DNA of 64,000 nt from Alteromonadaceae bacterium 2753L.S.0a.02 (GTDB lineage Bacteria > Pseudomonadota > Gammaproteobacteria > Pseudomonadales > Cellvibrionaceae). Numbering within the stretch: the first letter of the stretch is position 1; every line of letters begins with the position of its first letter. The position numbers were made by a program, and so were the translations under genes. Positions 34,053-42,593 of this stretch are shown here, in pieces. Below the pieces are notes generated by a model. It made no database searches. It worked only from the letters and a program-made list of their open reading frames with translations, and was not told the origin of the DNA. The stretch lies in the NCBI GenBank assembly GCA_007827375.1, contig VISH01000001.1:1054001-1118000 (forward strand), read 5' to 3'.

Positions 34053-34448
34053 GTGAATACCAACCCTTACGAAACCCCAGAATCAAATATTCTGGAAGAA
34101 AAAACCGAAATAGAAGCAAGCTTTGCCACACTTAACTTTTGGCGTAAGTTTTATCTCTGTTTTATGTGGTTAAGCCTGGCAATGGGCTGTGCCGTTTTTA
34201 TCTATGTTGGTGTATCTAGTGACGAGGTGGGAATGGGACTTTTTACATTTATTTACCTTGTTATTGCGCTCGCCTTATGTGTTTGGACGCATAATGCCGT
34301 TGTAAAACGCAAGCATAATCAGCTACTGGTGCTCACCATTATTAATGTTTTTCCGTTTATGAATATTATCGGAGCGCTGATTATGCTGTCGATTTTGCGC
34401 GTAACAAAAAAAGAGCACCAGCAATATAAGTTTGTTGAAGGAATGTGA
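34053..34448 (+). CDS. Small membrane protein, unknown function
   Basis: A 131-residue product starting at GTG (no ATG is available in frame before the membrane part). An N-terminal polar segment NTNPYETPESNILEE is followed by three hydrophobic helices (about residues 33-52, 60-78 and 92-112) and a charged tail. The opening NPYxxP motif is common in small membrane proteins of unknown role. Its stop codon overlaps the GTG of a degenerate lipoprotein gene, suggesting the pair was once an operon. Confidence 0.6.
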   Translation: MNTNPYETPESNILEEKTEIEASFATLNFWRKFYLCFMWLSLAMGCAVFIYVGVSSDEVGMGLFTFIYLVIALALCVWTHNAVVKRKHNQLLVLTIINVFPFMNIIGALIMLSILRVTKKEHQQYKFVEGM

Positions 34449-34855
34449 CTTTTAGATTCACCTTAAACGTCATTGCGCCTATGTTTCTTGCAGCCTGTAA
34501 TGGACAGCCTGACCAGGGTGATCCTGCAGTCTGTACGCATTTGTTGCTAGATGATGCCTCTAACTTCCCGTTAGAAGTTTCATTTTCACCCAGCAATCTC
34601 GTGTTCCCGTCTCTTTGGCTCTAAGCACCGGGGGATTCCAAAGAAATATAGTATCTGTGCACAATCGCCAGTTCGCCGGAAGATGCGCTACCACCCTCTG
34701 CGGTACTGGAAGATTTTTCGGTAATGTTAAGCAATGAAACTTCTCAAGAACCAGTTTATAGCGGGATGATAGATAAGGACTGGGAACTTACCGAAGTCAT
34801 TGGCTCACAAATATACCGCAAACTCACGCTAAGCGATTCAGATTTGGATTTTTAA
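34445..34855 (+). pseudogene. Broken lipoprotein gene
   Basis: From the GTG at 34445, overlapping the previous stop, the frame encodes a lipoprotein N-terminus (TFRFTLNVIAPMFLAAC, then NGQPDQ) and stops at TAA 34622-34624. The same frame has a further TAG at 34649-34651, then is open to TAA at 34853-34855 with protein-like sequence (YLCTIASSPEDALPPSAVLEDF ... KLTLSDSDLDF). Between the two stops an alternative frame is open (ALSTGGFQRNIVSVH), so two compensating indels or nonsense changes would explain it. The original function is unknown. A sequencing error cannot be excluded. Confidence 0.55.
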
Positions 34856-34877
34856 CACTCGGCAGGTAGGTATTCTC

Positions 34878-35471
34878 CTAATCATTTTCAGACGGCTGGT
34901 TCAACATCTCTTCTGCCCAGTGCCGTGCCGCAACCCTTAAGTCTTTGGAAAGTTGCTTATCGCTAATACAGCGGGCCATCATCACCGTACCCGCCAATAA
35001 CGCCATAAGTGCTAGGCTATTGCCGGATTCATTATCCCCGGATTGCGTTGCAATACCCGCAGCGATGCGCTTCACGGATTTCGAGTAATCTCCTTTGGTT
35101 TTGGCATCGGCGCGCAGCACATCAGCGGATAAACCGGGCACCACGCAGCTGTTACAAAGATCCTCCACATGGGTGTTGCCGAGGTAAAAATTTAAAAAAT
35201 GTTCCTGCCAGGCCTCACCGTATTGCTCGCCAAATTGTGCGATGGCATCTTCGTAATCGTTTAGGCCTTGATTCACAACTTCTTGAAATGCTTCGTTTTT
35301 CGACTTGAAATGACCGTAAAACGCGCCGGAGGTTAAACCCGCTCTCTGGGCCAGGCCATTTATGCCAAGACCACCAAAACCTTCTTCACGAAAGCCCTGG
35401 CCGGCTGCTTTCAGGATATGGGACCTAATCTTCTGCATGTGTTCAGGAGAAGCGCGCATTTTCACCTCCAA
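34878..35471 (-). CDS. TetR-family repressor of the tautomerase-GloA unit
   Basis: A 197-residue TetR-type regulator with HTH AQRAGLTSGAFYGHFKSKNEAF (about residues 41-62) and a C-terminal domain with CNSCVVPGLSADV, a Cys-x2-Cys pair that could sense electrophiles. It is divergent from the tautomerase gene. Between them are three copies of the near-palindrome ATAGYGATCRCTAT, one exactly in the spacer of the tautomerase promoter. Repression of both itself and the tautomerase/glyoxalase genes is the natural inference; electrophiles such as methylglyoxal would make sense as inducers but this is speculation. Confidence 0.9.
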   Translation of the reverse strand: MEVKMRASPEHMQKIRSHILKAAGQGFREEGFGGLGINGLAQRAGLTSGAFYGHFKSKNEAFQEVVNQGLNDYEDAIAQFGEQYGEAWQEHFLNFYLGNTHVEDLCNSCVVPGLSADVLRADAKTKGDYSKSVKRIAAGIATQSGDNESGNSLALMALLAGTVMMARCISDKQLSKDLRVAARHWAEEMLNQPSEND

Positions 35472-35480
35472 AGATTATAT

Positions 35481-35552
35481 ATAGCGATCATTATATTTTA
35501 CTTGACAAAAATAGCGATCACTATTTATATTTTTAAATATAGTGATCGCTAT
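35481..35552 (+). promoter_or_regulatory. Consensus promoter with three TetR operator copies
   Basis: TTGACA (35502-35507), 17 bp and TTATAT (35525-35530) form a near-consensus promoter for the tautomerase gene. Operator 2, ATAGCGATCACTAT (35511-35524), ends exactly at the -10 box inside the spacer. Operator 3, ATAGTGATCGCTAT (35539-35552), is its exact reverse complement just downstream. A weaker operator 1, ATAGCGATCATTAT (35481-35494), lies nearer the TetR gene. Confidence 0.85.
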
Positions 35553-35592
35553 ATAAAACGCATTTATTTTTCCCTCATCAATGGAGAGTCAC

Positions 35593-36015
35593 ATGCCTAT
35601 TCAAATTATTGTTTCAGAAGGATTGTTAAGCGAAACCGATGCCCAGGCGCTACATAGCCAAATATCACAACTTTTCTTAGACGTGCACGAGATCAGTAAT
35701 AACCCCTTTATGATTCCCAATGTGGTTGGTGAAGTAGTGTTTATGAACCCACATCTAACCTTTTCCGGAAAACAGGTAGGGCCGGTTGCGATCGTTGAAC
35801 TGCGCGTACCGTCGTTTACATTTACGACGCAAGCACAAAAGGATCAGTTTGTGGCGCAAGCGACAGACATCGTTTTTAACGCTTGCAATGGCAAACTGCC
35901 GCGCAAATCCATATGGGTCAACGCTGTTTATGCGGTCGATGGGCTGTGGGGAATTGAGGGTAAGGCCTATTCCAACACCGAGTTGGGTGAAGCTATTCAG
36001 CAAGCCGCCGGTTAA
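35593..36015 (+). CDS. Tautomerase-superfamily protein
   Basis: A 140-residue protein starting MPIQIIVSEGLLSETDAQAL. The ATG at 35593 is chosen because it has GGAGA in front and leaves Pro as the first residue after Met removal, which is the catalytic base in the tautomerase superfamily; the upstream ATG at 35581 would bury it. Length fits the fused, longer tautomerase type (two beta-alpha-beta units; second unit RVPSFTFTTQAQKDQFVAQATDIV). It probably handles small keto/enol or halogenated acids. It is transcribed from the TetR-controlled promoter and followed by gloA. Confidence 0.82.
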   Translation: MPIQIIVSEGLLSETDAQALHSQISQLFLDVHEISNNPFMIPNVVGEVVFMNPHLTFSGKQVGPVAIVELRVPSFTFTTQAQKDQFVAQATDIVFNACNGKLPRKSIWVNAVYAVDGLWGIEGKAYSNTELGEAIQQAAG

Positions 36016-36024
36016 TTTCGTAAT

Positions 36025-36053
36025 TGCCCTTCGCAGCAACTTTGCGAAGGGCA
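36025..36053 (+). terminator. Perfect 11-bp hairpin between tautomerase and gloA
   Basis: TGCCCTTCGCA (36025-36035) pairs perfectly with TGCGAAGGGCA (36043-36053) over a 7-nt loop. No T-run follows, so it is probably a partial terminator or an mRNA-processing/stability hairpin inside the operon. Confidence 0.45.
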
Positions 36054-36084
36054 TTCAACTTATAAATTTACGGGTGTAATTTAT

Positions 36085-36504
36085 ATGAACCTTTTAAAAA
36101 ATGCTCTACAGCCTACCCGCTTATTACACATTATGCTGCGCGTAAATCACCTAGAGACCTCAATAAACTTTTATACCCAACATATGGACATGCGACTGTT
36201 GCGACAGAACGATTATTCACAGGGGCGCTTTACCTTGGCGTTTCTGGGTTTTGCTGACGAGGCCGAGGCAACGGTTATTGAACTGACCCACAACTGGGAC
36301 ACGGCCAGTTATCAAATGGGCAATGCCCTGGGTCACCTAGCATTTGCAGTAAGGGATATCTACGCTTGCTGCGAAAACTTTAAGGCGCAAGGGATTAAAA
36401 TCACCCGAGCGCCAGCAGCGATGCGTTATGACTCAACAGAAACCATCGCATTTATTGAAGACCCCGATGGCTATACCATTGAGCTTATTGAAAAAGCCCG
36501 ATAA
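36085..36504 (+). CDS. gloA: Lactoylglutathione lyase (glyoxalase I)
   Basis: A 139-residue metalloenzyme of the vicinal oxygen chelate fold. Metal ligands are readable: His 15 (LLHIMLRV), Glu 66 (VIELTHNW), His 84 (GHLAFAV) and Glu 133 (YTIELIEK). The spacing and the sequence DPDGYTIELIE match short, Ni-type bacterial GloA. It isomerises the methylglyoxal-glutathione hemithioacetal to S-lactoylglutathione in the cytosol. It lies 69 bp after the tautomerase gene, with a hairpin between, and is probably controlled by the same TetR. It ends 18 bp before a convergent phage-type gene. Confidence 0.93.
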   Translation: MNLLKNALQPTRLLHIMLRVNHLETSINFYTQHMDMRLLRQNDYSQGRFTLAFLGFADEAEATVIELTHNWDTASYQMGNALGHLAFAVRDIYACCENFKAQGIKITRAPAAMRYDSTETIAFIEDPDGYTIELIEKAR

Positions 36505-36522
36505 TTTTGACCTCAAGTGCCG

Positions 36523-37065
36523 CTATTTTTTAGGATCTTTACTGCCCGCGGCAACATTCAAACCGCGGGTTTTCTCCTTCGAGCCCAAACTGGAACCGAA
36601 CCAGAAATTCAATATTTGGGGAATTGCCGCGGTAAGTACACCCAGTACCGTGGTAAACACCCCCATCAGATTGGCGTTTTCACCGGAAAGCGATTCGGGG
36701 TTTTTAATTAATATGAAGAGCACCGTAAAGTAGCCCAATACAAACACCGACGATAAAATTATTTGCGGCCAAATGTTCACTTCGAATAGTTTTCGCGCGC
36801 TGTCGCGGTCTTTATATTCCAACTCATAGATATCAATATCCAGTTTTCGCATATCCAACTTAAACTGGGTTTCAATTTCCTTGAGCTTGGCCAGCTGTTC
36901 AGGGCTCGCATTTAGAATGGCATCTTCAATTTCAGAATCAGAAGCCTCGGGTTTGCCCAATAATTTGTCGGCTATAAACTTTGTTGCCGTGCCCGCCATC
37001 GGGCCGCCCAGGGCAGTTCCAATGGTAGGAGCTATATTGCGTACTATTTCTTTCCAACCTGCCAT
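36523..37065 (-). CDS. Phage-type holin-like membrane protein
   Basis: A 180-residue protein: an N-terminal amphipathic region MAGWKEIVRNIAPTIGTALGG, then a charged helical segment (EDAILNASPEQLAKLKEIETQFKLDMRKLDIDI) and two or three C-terminal membrane helices (PQIILSSVFVLGYFTVLFIL, LMGVFTTVLGVLTAAIPQIL). This matches the three-helix holin family often found in prophages and tailocins. The ATG at 37065 has GGAGAAG in front; the longer frame is rejected. It lies 13 bp after the DUF5675 gene, forming a two-gene unit, without other phage genes nearby. Confidence 0.72.
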   Translation of the reverse strand: MAGWKEIVRNIAPTIGTALGGPMAGTATKFIADKLLGKPEASDSEIEDAILNASPEQLAKLKEIETQFKLDMRKLDIDIYELEYKDRDSARKLFEVNIWPQIILSSVFVLGYFTVLFILIKNPESLSGENANLMGVFTTVLGVLTAAIPQILNFWFGSSLGSKEKTRGLNVAAGSKDPKK

Positions 37066-37078
37066 TATTCTTCTCCTT

Positions 37079-37483
37079 CTAAGGTTTGTATTGAAAAATG
37101 CGGATTCTGCCATGCTCGGCACCATCCATCACTGTCATGAATTCTTGAATTGCTTTCTTACTACTGGTAACCGCCCATTTACGCTCTAGAAAGCCCAGCG
37201 CTTTACCAGGCGCTATACACCCCACAATGTCATCTATTGTATTGCCGATATGAATTTTGATGAGAGACCGGTTGGGAACATTCATGACTTCATAGGCCGG
37301 ATAGCCACCGCGATTGTACCTGCCAAGCAGCAGATCATAGGTTCCTTCGGGAATGCAGGACTGCCGTGGCTTGTTGTCTAACCAGGGGCGTTCCACCGTA
37401 AAACATTCGAACTCATCCATAATAATCCGTCCGAAAGTTCCAAGAGGTGTATAAGCGAATCTTTCCAGCAGGACGTCTTGCAC
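37079..37483 (-). CDS. DUF5675-family phage-associated protein
   Basis: A 134-residue cytosolic protein. The GTG at 37483 is preceded by a perfect AAGGAGG with a 5-nt spacer and gives the expected family start (VLLERFAYTPLGTFGRI). Further family features are FECFTVERPWLDNKPRQSCIPEGTYDL and KIHIGNTIDDIVGCIAPG. DUF5675 proteins are common in phage lysis or tail-adjacent regions; the biochemical role is unknown. It is followed by a holin-like gene, so the pair may be a domesticated lysis module or prophage remnant. Confidence 0.78.
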   Translation of the reverse strand: MQDVLLERFAYTPLGTFGRIIMDEFECFTVERPWLDNKPRQSCIPEGTYDLLLGRYNRGGYPAYEVMNVPNRSLIKIHIGNTIDDIVGCIAPGKALGFLERKWAVTSSKKAIQEFMTVMDGAEHGRIRIFQYKP

Positions 37484-37759
37484 AATTTCCTCCTTAAAGG
37501 GCGTCATTATCACAGCGATACATTAATGCTAGTTCTGATCCACAGCTGCAGGTACTCCAAACATGAGTTTGATTTCAACATGCGTGTTTTGTGGCGAGAT
37601 GGTTAATTCCACATTAGTCCCTATAAGGGTAGCTTACAACGCCTTTATATCTCACTTGTTAAGCAAAATAATAAGGATTGCGAAGTAGGCTCCAGTTGTA
37701 CCGCCCAAATTAAAGCAGTGTCGCATCTATATTGTGCATGCGCTCTTCTGTAATCTGTC

Positions 37760-37780
37760 GTACCACCTACTTTGTGGTAC
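37760..37780. other. Hairpin in the 37484-37842 intergenic stretch
   Basis: GTACCAC (37760-37766) and GTGGTAC (37774-37780) pair perfectly over 7 nt. The rest of the stretch holds no gene I can support. It may be an operator or leader hairpin for the glycosyltransferase gene. Confidence 0.35.
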
Positions 37781-37842
37781 ATTGCGCAAATTTAAAGTTG
37801 CAACCTTAAACCAACATAATGACCCAAAGTTTTGGAGGAAGC

Positions 37843-38637
37843 GTGCCTACATCGTCATTACCCACCATCAAAGCCTTATGGGTCGGCTCTGAACTCTCCC
37901 AAATTGAACAACTGGCACTCGCCAGTTTTGTTGCCTGCGGTCATCGCGTTGAGCTGTTTACCTACGATGCGGTAAAGAATGTCCCCAGCGGCGTGATCAC
38001 CCGAGACGGCAATGACATTATTCCTCGCGACAAGGTTTTTCGCTGCGTGGAGAAGGGCAGTTATGGCGCATTTTCCGACGGATTTCGTTACACCCTGCTG
38101 CATCGCGAAGGCGGCATTTGGGTCGATACCGATGTGGTGTGTTTGAAGCCGCTCGACATAGACGCCGAGTTAATTTTCGGCAAAGAAGAGGTCGGTAAGT
38201 TTAACTGCGCGGTTTTGGGTGGCAGCGCGGGCCATCCATTGTTTGAATTTATGTTGCGTCAGGCTAACGCGATTAATGATCCGCTACCTTATGACAACTG
38301 GCAGCAACGCCGCCGTAAATTCAAGCGACGCATGATGGGGCGCGACCATCCGAAATATTTACGCTGGGGGGAGATCGGCCCCTTGGGCGTTACCCGCGCT
38401 ATCTACCATATGAGTTTAGAGAATTTTGCACAGCCTTATACCGCGTTTTATCCCATACACCCTAAATGCTGGGATGCCATATTCGATGATACCTACCCAG
38501 ACCCCAGTCAATTCTTCCCGAACACTTACGCCATTCATTTGTGGAATGAGATGCTGCGCAGCAAATCAACAATCAATAAAAATGGACCCTTTCCTGAAAA
38601 CTCGTTAATCGCTGCGCTCTTACGCCGCTACTTGTGA
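37843..38637 (+). CDS. GT32-like glycosyltransferase with a DxD motif
   Basis: A 264-residue cytosolic or membrane-associated enzyme. Features of the sugar-binding DxD glycosyltransferase family (GT32/Gly_transf_sug) are visible: SYGAFSDGFRYTLLHREGGIWVDTDVVCLKPL, with DTD as the nucleotide-sugar metal-binding motif, and a later ALIHLWNE-like segment (YAIHLWNEML). Such enzymes add hexoses to glycans or lipids. The GTG at 37843 follows GGAGG and is preferred; an upstream ATG at 37819 lacks a ribosome-binding site. No other glycan-assembly gene is adjacent, so the acceptor is unknown. Confidence 0.8.
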   Translation: MPTSSLPTIKALWVGSELSQIEQLALASFVACGHRVELFTYDAVKNVPSGVITRDGNDIIPRDKVFRCVEKGSYGAFSDGFRYTLLHREGGIWVDTDVVCLKPLDIDAELIFGKEEVGKFNCAVLGGSAGHPLFEFMLRQANAINDPLPYDNWQQRRRKFKRRMMGRDHPKYLRWGEIGPLGVTRAIYHMSLENFAQPYTAFYPIHPKCWDAIFDDTYPDPSQFFPNTYAIHLWNEMLRSKSTINKNGPFPENSLIAALLRRYL

Positions 38638-38780
38638 CGCTTAACCCGCTAACAACCCGCAATGGGTGAATGATTGGCCCCTAGCAGTGATACACTGAAC
38701 GCCGCATCGCCATAGCCGGGCACTCTGCCCATTTGCAAACTGATTCTTCGTTGTCACCAGACCTATCATGGAGGAAACCT

Positions 38781-40454
38781 GTGAGTATCGATTTTCGCGA
38801 GCTTATCAGCAGCAGCGATCCCATGTTGATTTTCGTGGTAATGACCCTGGGATTGCTGCTCGGCAAGCTCAGCTTCAAGGGTATTCAGCTGGGCGCCACC
38901 ACCGGCATTCTGATCGTGGCGATTGTATTTGGCGATTTGGGTTTCAAAGTAACGCCCATCAGTCACAGTCTGGGTTTTATGCTGTTTATATTCTGCGTCG
39001 GCATCGAAGCCGGGCCCAATTTCTTTAACAGTTTTCGCCAAGACGGCCTTAAGTACGTAATACTGGCGCTGAGCGTGGCCGTTTCGGGCGTAGCAGTGCT
39101 TGTTGTATTGGTTAACCTATTGAATATTGATGCCGGCCTTGGCTCGGGCATTCTTGCAGGTGCCCTCACCTCGACACCCACTCTGGTTGGCGCGCAAGAC
39201 ACCGTAATAAACCGTTTGGCGCTTCCGGCCAACGAACAATCTGCGTTTCTGAGCCAAATCAGCGTCGGTTACGCAATTGCCTATCTGGTGGGCATGATTG
39301 GCGTAATGATTGTTATCCAGGTGTTACCGCGCGTGTTAAAAATTAATTTGGTGGAAGAAGCCAAAAAAGCTGCCCGGGAACGCAGCATAACCTCACACAC
39401 CCGCAGCGTGCGCACACCGATTATTCGCGCCTATGAAATAACCGCCGAACTGCAACAACAATTTGCCGGGCGTACCCTGCGAGAATTAGGTTTCCAGGAA
39501 AAATACGGGATACTCATCGAATCGGTAAAACGCGACGGCAAATTATTCGATCCCGATTCTGAAACCGTTTTGCAAACCGGCGATGCCGTAGCACTGGTGG
39601 GTTATCCCATTAATCATACCCGGCAACGGGAATTTACCCTGCCACACGAAGTATTCGACCCGGAACTGTTGGATTTTCGCATTACCACACTCGATATCGT
39701 GGTAAGCACCGGCTTTGCGAAAGGTAAAACCATTGAAGCGTTAAACTTACAAGCGGATTACGGCTGCTTTTTAGAGGCGGTCACCCGCTCGCAAATTAAT
39801 ATGCCGGTGAACAAACAATTTGTATTAAGTGCTGGCGATATTCTCACGGTAAGTGGTGAAGAGGGTCGTCTTAACCGGCTCGCCACTAAAATTGGTTTTG
39901 TGGATAAAAAATCGGAAGTTACCGATTTGGTATCGTTCGGTGCCTTTTTTATTTGTGGTTTGTTCTTAGGGTATTTCAGTTTTCGCGTAGGGCGTTTTGA
40001 TATCGGCCTGGGCAGTGCCGGCGGCTTACTGTTTGCCGGTATTTTGATGGGCTATTACCGCGCTCAAATGCCCACCTTTGGCAGCGTGCCGCAAAGTGCG
40101 CTAAATATTTTGAAAAGCCTGGGGCTGAATTTTTTTATGGTCAGTATAGGCTTGAGTGCCGGTGAATCTTTTTTTTCCGCGATTATGCAAATTGGTTTAG
40201 TGGCCATTTTAATGTCGGCCATTATTATGATGGCGCCCGTAATACTCGCTTATTTTATCGGTCATAAAATACTGAAAATGAACCCTGCGCTATTGCTGGG
40301 GGCAATTACCGGTTCGATGACATCCACCCCCGCTTTGGAACTGTTGAACAGCGCCTCGCAAAGCAGTATTCCGTCGCTGGGCTACGCGGGCAGTTACGCC
40401 TTCGCCAATGTTTTTCTCGCCGTAGCTGGCGCAACAGTGGTGATGGTGTTGTAG
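38781..40454 (+). CDS. AspT/YidE-type transporter with two TrkA-C domains
   Basis: A 557-residue inner-membrane protein. Two repeated blocks of about five helices flank two cytoplasmic TrkA-C (RCK_C) domains (about residues 205-290 and 295-375; for example ELGFQEKYGILIESVKRDGKLFDPDSETVLQTGDAVALVG). The signature GALTSTPTLVGAQD and its repeat GAITGSMTSTPALELLN are those of the aspartate:alanine exchanger family. Substrates may be amino or dicarboxylic acids. The GTG at 38781 has GGAGG 6 bp upstream and is chosen as start. The stop is 4 bp from that of the convergent LysR gene. Confidence 0.87.
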   Translation: MSIDFRELISSSDPMLIFVVMTLGLLLGKLSFKGIQLGATTGILIVAIVFGDLGFKVTPISHSLGFMLFIFCVGIEAGPNFFNSFRQDGLKYVILALSVAVSGVAVLVVLVNLLNIDAGLGSGILAGALTSTPTLVGAQDTVINRLALPANEQSAFLSQISVGYAIAYLVGMIGVMIVIQVLPRVLKINLVEEAKKAARERSITSHTRSVRTPIIRAYEITAELQQQFAGRTLRELGFQEKYGILIESVKRDGKLFDPDSETVLQTGDAVALVGYPINHTRQREFTLPHEVFDPELLDFRITTLDIVVSTGFAKGKTIEALNLQADYGCFLEAVTRSQINMPVNKQFVLSAGDILTVSGEEGRLNRLATKIGFVDKKSEVTDLVSFGAFFICGLFLGYFSFRVGRFDIGLGSAGGLLFAGILMGYYRAQMPTFGSVPQSALNILKSLGLNFFMVSIGLSAGESFFSAIMQIGLVAILMSAIIMMAPVILAYFIGHKILKMNPALLLGAITGSMTSTPALELLNSASQSSIPSLGYAGSYAFANVFLAVAGATVVMVL

Positions 40455-40458
40455 CACT

Positions 40459-41415
40459 TTACAACCATTGCCGGTCGCGCGTTGGCAGGTAGGGGCTGAG
40501 CTGTTCCAGAAGATAATCGACAAATACCCGCGTTTTATTGGAAAGGTGCTGCCGTGCTGGGTATAGCGCATACACCGGAAAACCCTGCGCCAGTTCGAAC
40601 TCACTTAGCACGGGCACCAAGCTACCTTTGGCGATGGCGTCTACCAGCATATTTTTATCCAACCACAAAATACCCAAACCTTGTTCCGCCGCAGCCACTA
40701 AGGCAGTGGCATCGTTAATCGACAAGGGCCCGGATACCCGAATACGCTCTTCGCGACCATCGCGATAAAACGGCCAGTCATTCATGGCGTGGGTTTGATT
40801 TTGATAATAGAGACAATCGTGCCCTTGCAAGTCTTGAGGGGACTGCGGTGTGCCCCGAAGTGCCAGGTACTTGGGACTGGCGCACACCTGCCAGTTCATT
40901 TCCCCCAAGCGTCGCGCCACCAACGATGAATTGGGCAGATGGCCAATGCGAATAGCGACGTCTATCTGCTCATCGATTAAATCCGCAAAGCGGTCTTCCA
41001 ACAGCAGCTGAATTTCCACATCGGGGTAGCGCGTGTAAAAACCGTTGAGCAGCGGCATCAACAAAGCCTTGCCCAAACCACTGGAACAAGTAACCCGCAA
41101 CCGGCCTTTTATTTGGCCCTGTATGTCATCGGCGATTACCGCCACTTCATCGAGCGCATTGGCGATGATATCTGCCTGAACCAGCAGGCGTTCCCCAGCC
41201 TCGGTTAGCGTAAGGCGGCGCGTGCTGCGCTGTAACAGCCGAACACCCAGGGTAGCTTCCAGGGCACTGAGCTGCTTGCTCACTGAAGAACGACCCACCC
41301 CAAGGTGTTCCGCGGCACGCGACAGACTGCCCAATTTTACGATGCGGGCAAACAGCGCTACCGCAGCGGCGTATTCTAAGGGGTTGTTCATAAGTGTTTT
41401 GCCATTTGTTGCCAT
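40459..41415 (-). CDS. LysR-family regulator
   Basis: A 318-residue regulator with the N-terminal winged HTH (LFARIVKLGSLSRAAEHLGVGRSSVSKQLSALEATLGVRLLQRSTRRLTLTEAG covers about residues 21-74, abbreviated here by its ends) and a periplasmic-binding-like effector domain (from about residue 97, GRLRVTCSSGLGKALLMPLL). It belongs to the large group of LysR repressors or activators that control divergent oxidoreductases. Its start is 92 bp from that of the quinone-oxidoreductase-like gene, the likely target. An in-frame ATG at 41391 is an alternative start; neither has a clear Shine-Dalgarno sequence. Confidence 0.9.
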   Translation of the reverse strand: MATNGKTLMNNPLEYAAAVALFARIVKLGSLSRAAEHLGVGRSSVSKQLSALEATLGVRLLQRSTRRLTLTEAGERLLVQADIIANALDEVAVIADDIQGQIKGRLRVTCSSGLGKALLMPLLNGFYTRYPDVEIQLLLEDRFADLIDEQIDVAIRIGHLPNSSLVARRLGEMNWQVCASPKYLALRGTPQSPQDLQGHDCLYYQNQTHAMNDWPFYRDGREERIRVSGPLSINDATALVAAAEQGLGILWLDKNMLVDAIAKGSLVPVLSEFELAQGFPVYALYPARQHLSNKTRVFVDYLLEQLSPYLPTRDRQWL

Positions 41416-41507
41416 ATCGGAAACAATCTATTGCAATACATGAGTCTAATCAATGCTTTGTTTCCGGATTAGAGTGGTAACCATCCCAACGTTCAAGGAG
41501 ACAGAAG

Positions 41508-42443
41508 ATGAGTAAAGTCATGAAAGCGGTGCGTATGCACGAATACGGCGGCGTAGAGCAGTTGCAGGTGGAAACCGTGCCGCTACCAAATATTGAAAGC
41601 AGCGAAGTGCTGGTAAACATCAAAGCCGCAGGGGTAAATCCAGTTGATTGGAAAATTCGCAATGGCTTGCTTAAGGAAGCTATCCCTCATCGGCTACCGC
41701 TGATTCCCGGCTGGGATTTTTCGGGCGAAATTGTGGCGCTGGGCAGCGATATTAGCGATTGGAAAATTGGCGACGCGGTGTATTCACGCAGCAATATCGC
41801 AAGAGACGGCAGTTACGCCGAATATATCGCAGTGGATGCCAGCGAAATTGCCGCTAAACCACAATCACTGGATTGGCGCGAAGCCGCAGCGGTGCCTTTG
41901 GTCACCCTCACGGCGTGGCAGAGCTTATTTGATAGCGTCGCGCTGCAAGCCGGCCAGAAGGTGTTAATACATGCCGGGGCTGGCGGTGTTGGCATTGCGG
42001 CCATTCAGCTGGCGAAAATAAAAGGGGCCGAGGTTTACACCACAACATCTACAAAGAATATTGAATTTGTTAAAGACCTGGGTGCCGACAACGTTATAGA
42101 TTACACCCAAGACGACTTCGCGACTCTACGGGATTTGGATGTGGTTTTCGATACCCTTGGTGGCGAGGTTTTAGCGCAATCGTGGCAGACTTTAAAACCG
42201 GGAGGCACCCTGGTGTCCATCGTAGACACACCCGACGACGCCACCGCAAAGCAGTGGAATGTAAATGCTGCTTTCTGCTTTGTGCAGCCAAATGCGGATC
42301 AGTTGCGTCATATTGCCGAGTTATTCGATACCGGGAAAATGCGCACCTTTATCGACAGCGTTTATACTCTCGAAAACGCCGCCGAGGCGCAGCAGCGCAG
42401 CGAGTCGCACCGCGCCCGCGGTAAAATCATACTCGATATATAA
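41508..42443 (+). CDS. Medium-chain NADP-dependent oxidoreductase (quinone-reductase type)
   Basis: A 311-residue cytosolic enzyme of the zinc-independent quinone oxidoreductase branch of the medium-chain dehydrogenases. Features: the N-terminal GroES-like domain (VNIKAAGVNPVDWKIRNG, PGWDFSGEIVALG) and the Rossmann domain with VLIHAGAGGVGIAAIQLAK as the NADP-binding glycine motif. The usual zinc-binding Cys residues are missing. It probably reduces quinones or alpha,beta-unsaturated carbonyls. AAGGAGA precedes the ATG. The divergent LysR gene suggests induction by its substrate. Confidence 0.9.
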   Translation: MSKVMKAVRMHEYGGVEQLQVETVPLPNIESSEVLVNIKAAGVNPVDWKIRNGLLKEAIPHRLPLIPGWDFSGEIVALGSDISDWKIGDAVYSRSNIARDGSYAEYIAVDASEIAAKPQSLDWREAAAVPLVTLTAWQSLFDSVALQAGQKVLIHAGAGGVGIAAIQLAKIKGAEVYTTTSTKNIEFVKDLGADNVIDYTQDDFATLRDLDVVFDTLGGEVLAQSWQTLKPGGTLVSIVDTPDDATAKQWNVNAAFCFVQPNADQLRHIAELFDTGKMRTFIDSVYTLENAAEAQQRSESHRARGKIILDI

Positions 42444-42593
42444 GCCACTCGCGGCCGCCTGTTCGAGCGGCCGCAGACCTTTCTCTGCACCGTTGAGCGA
42501 TACGCTGACAACGCAACTCTGCTACTATTTAAACTATCTCTAAGCACATCGCGACGCCAAATCCTTCTTATAAAAATCGAGCAGTGAGATGTT

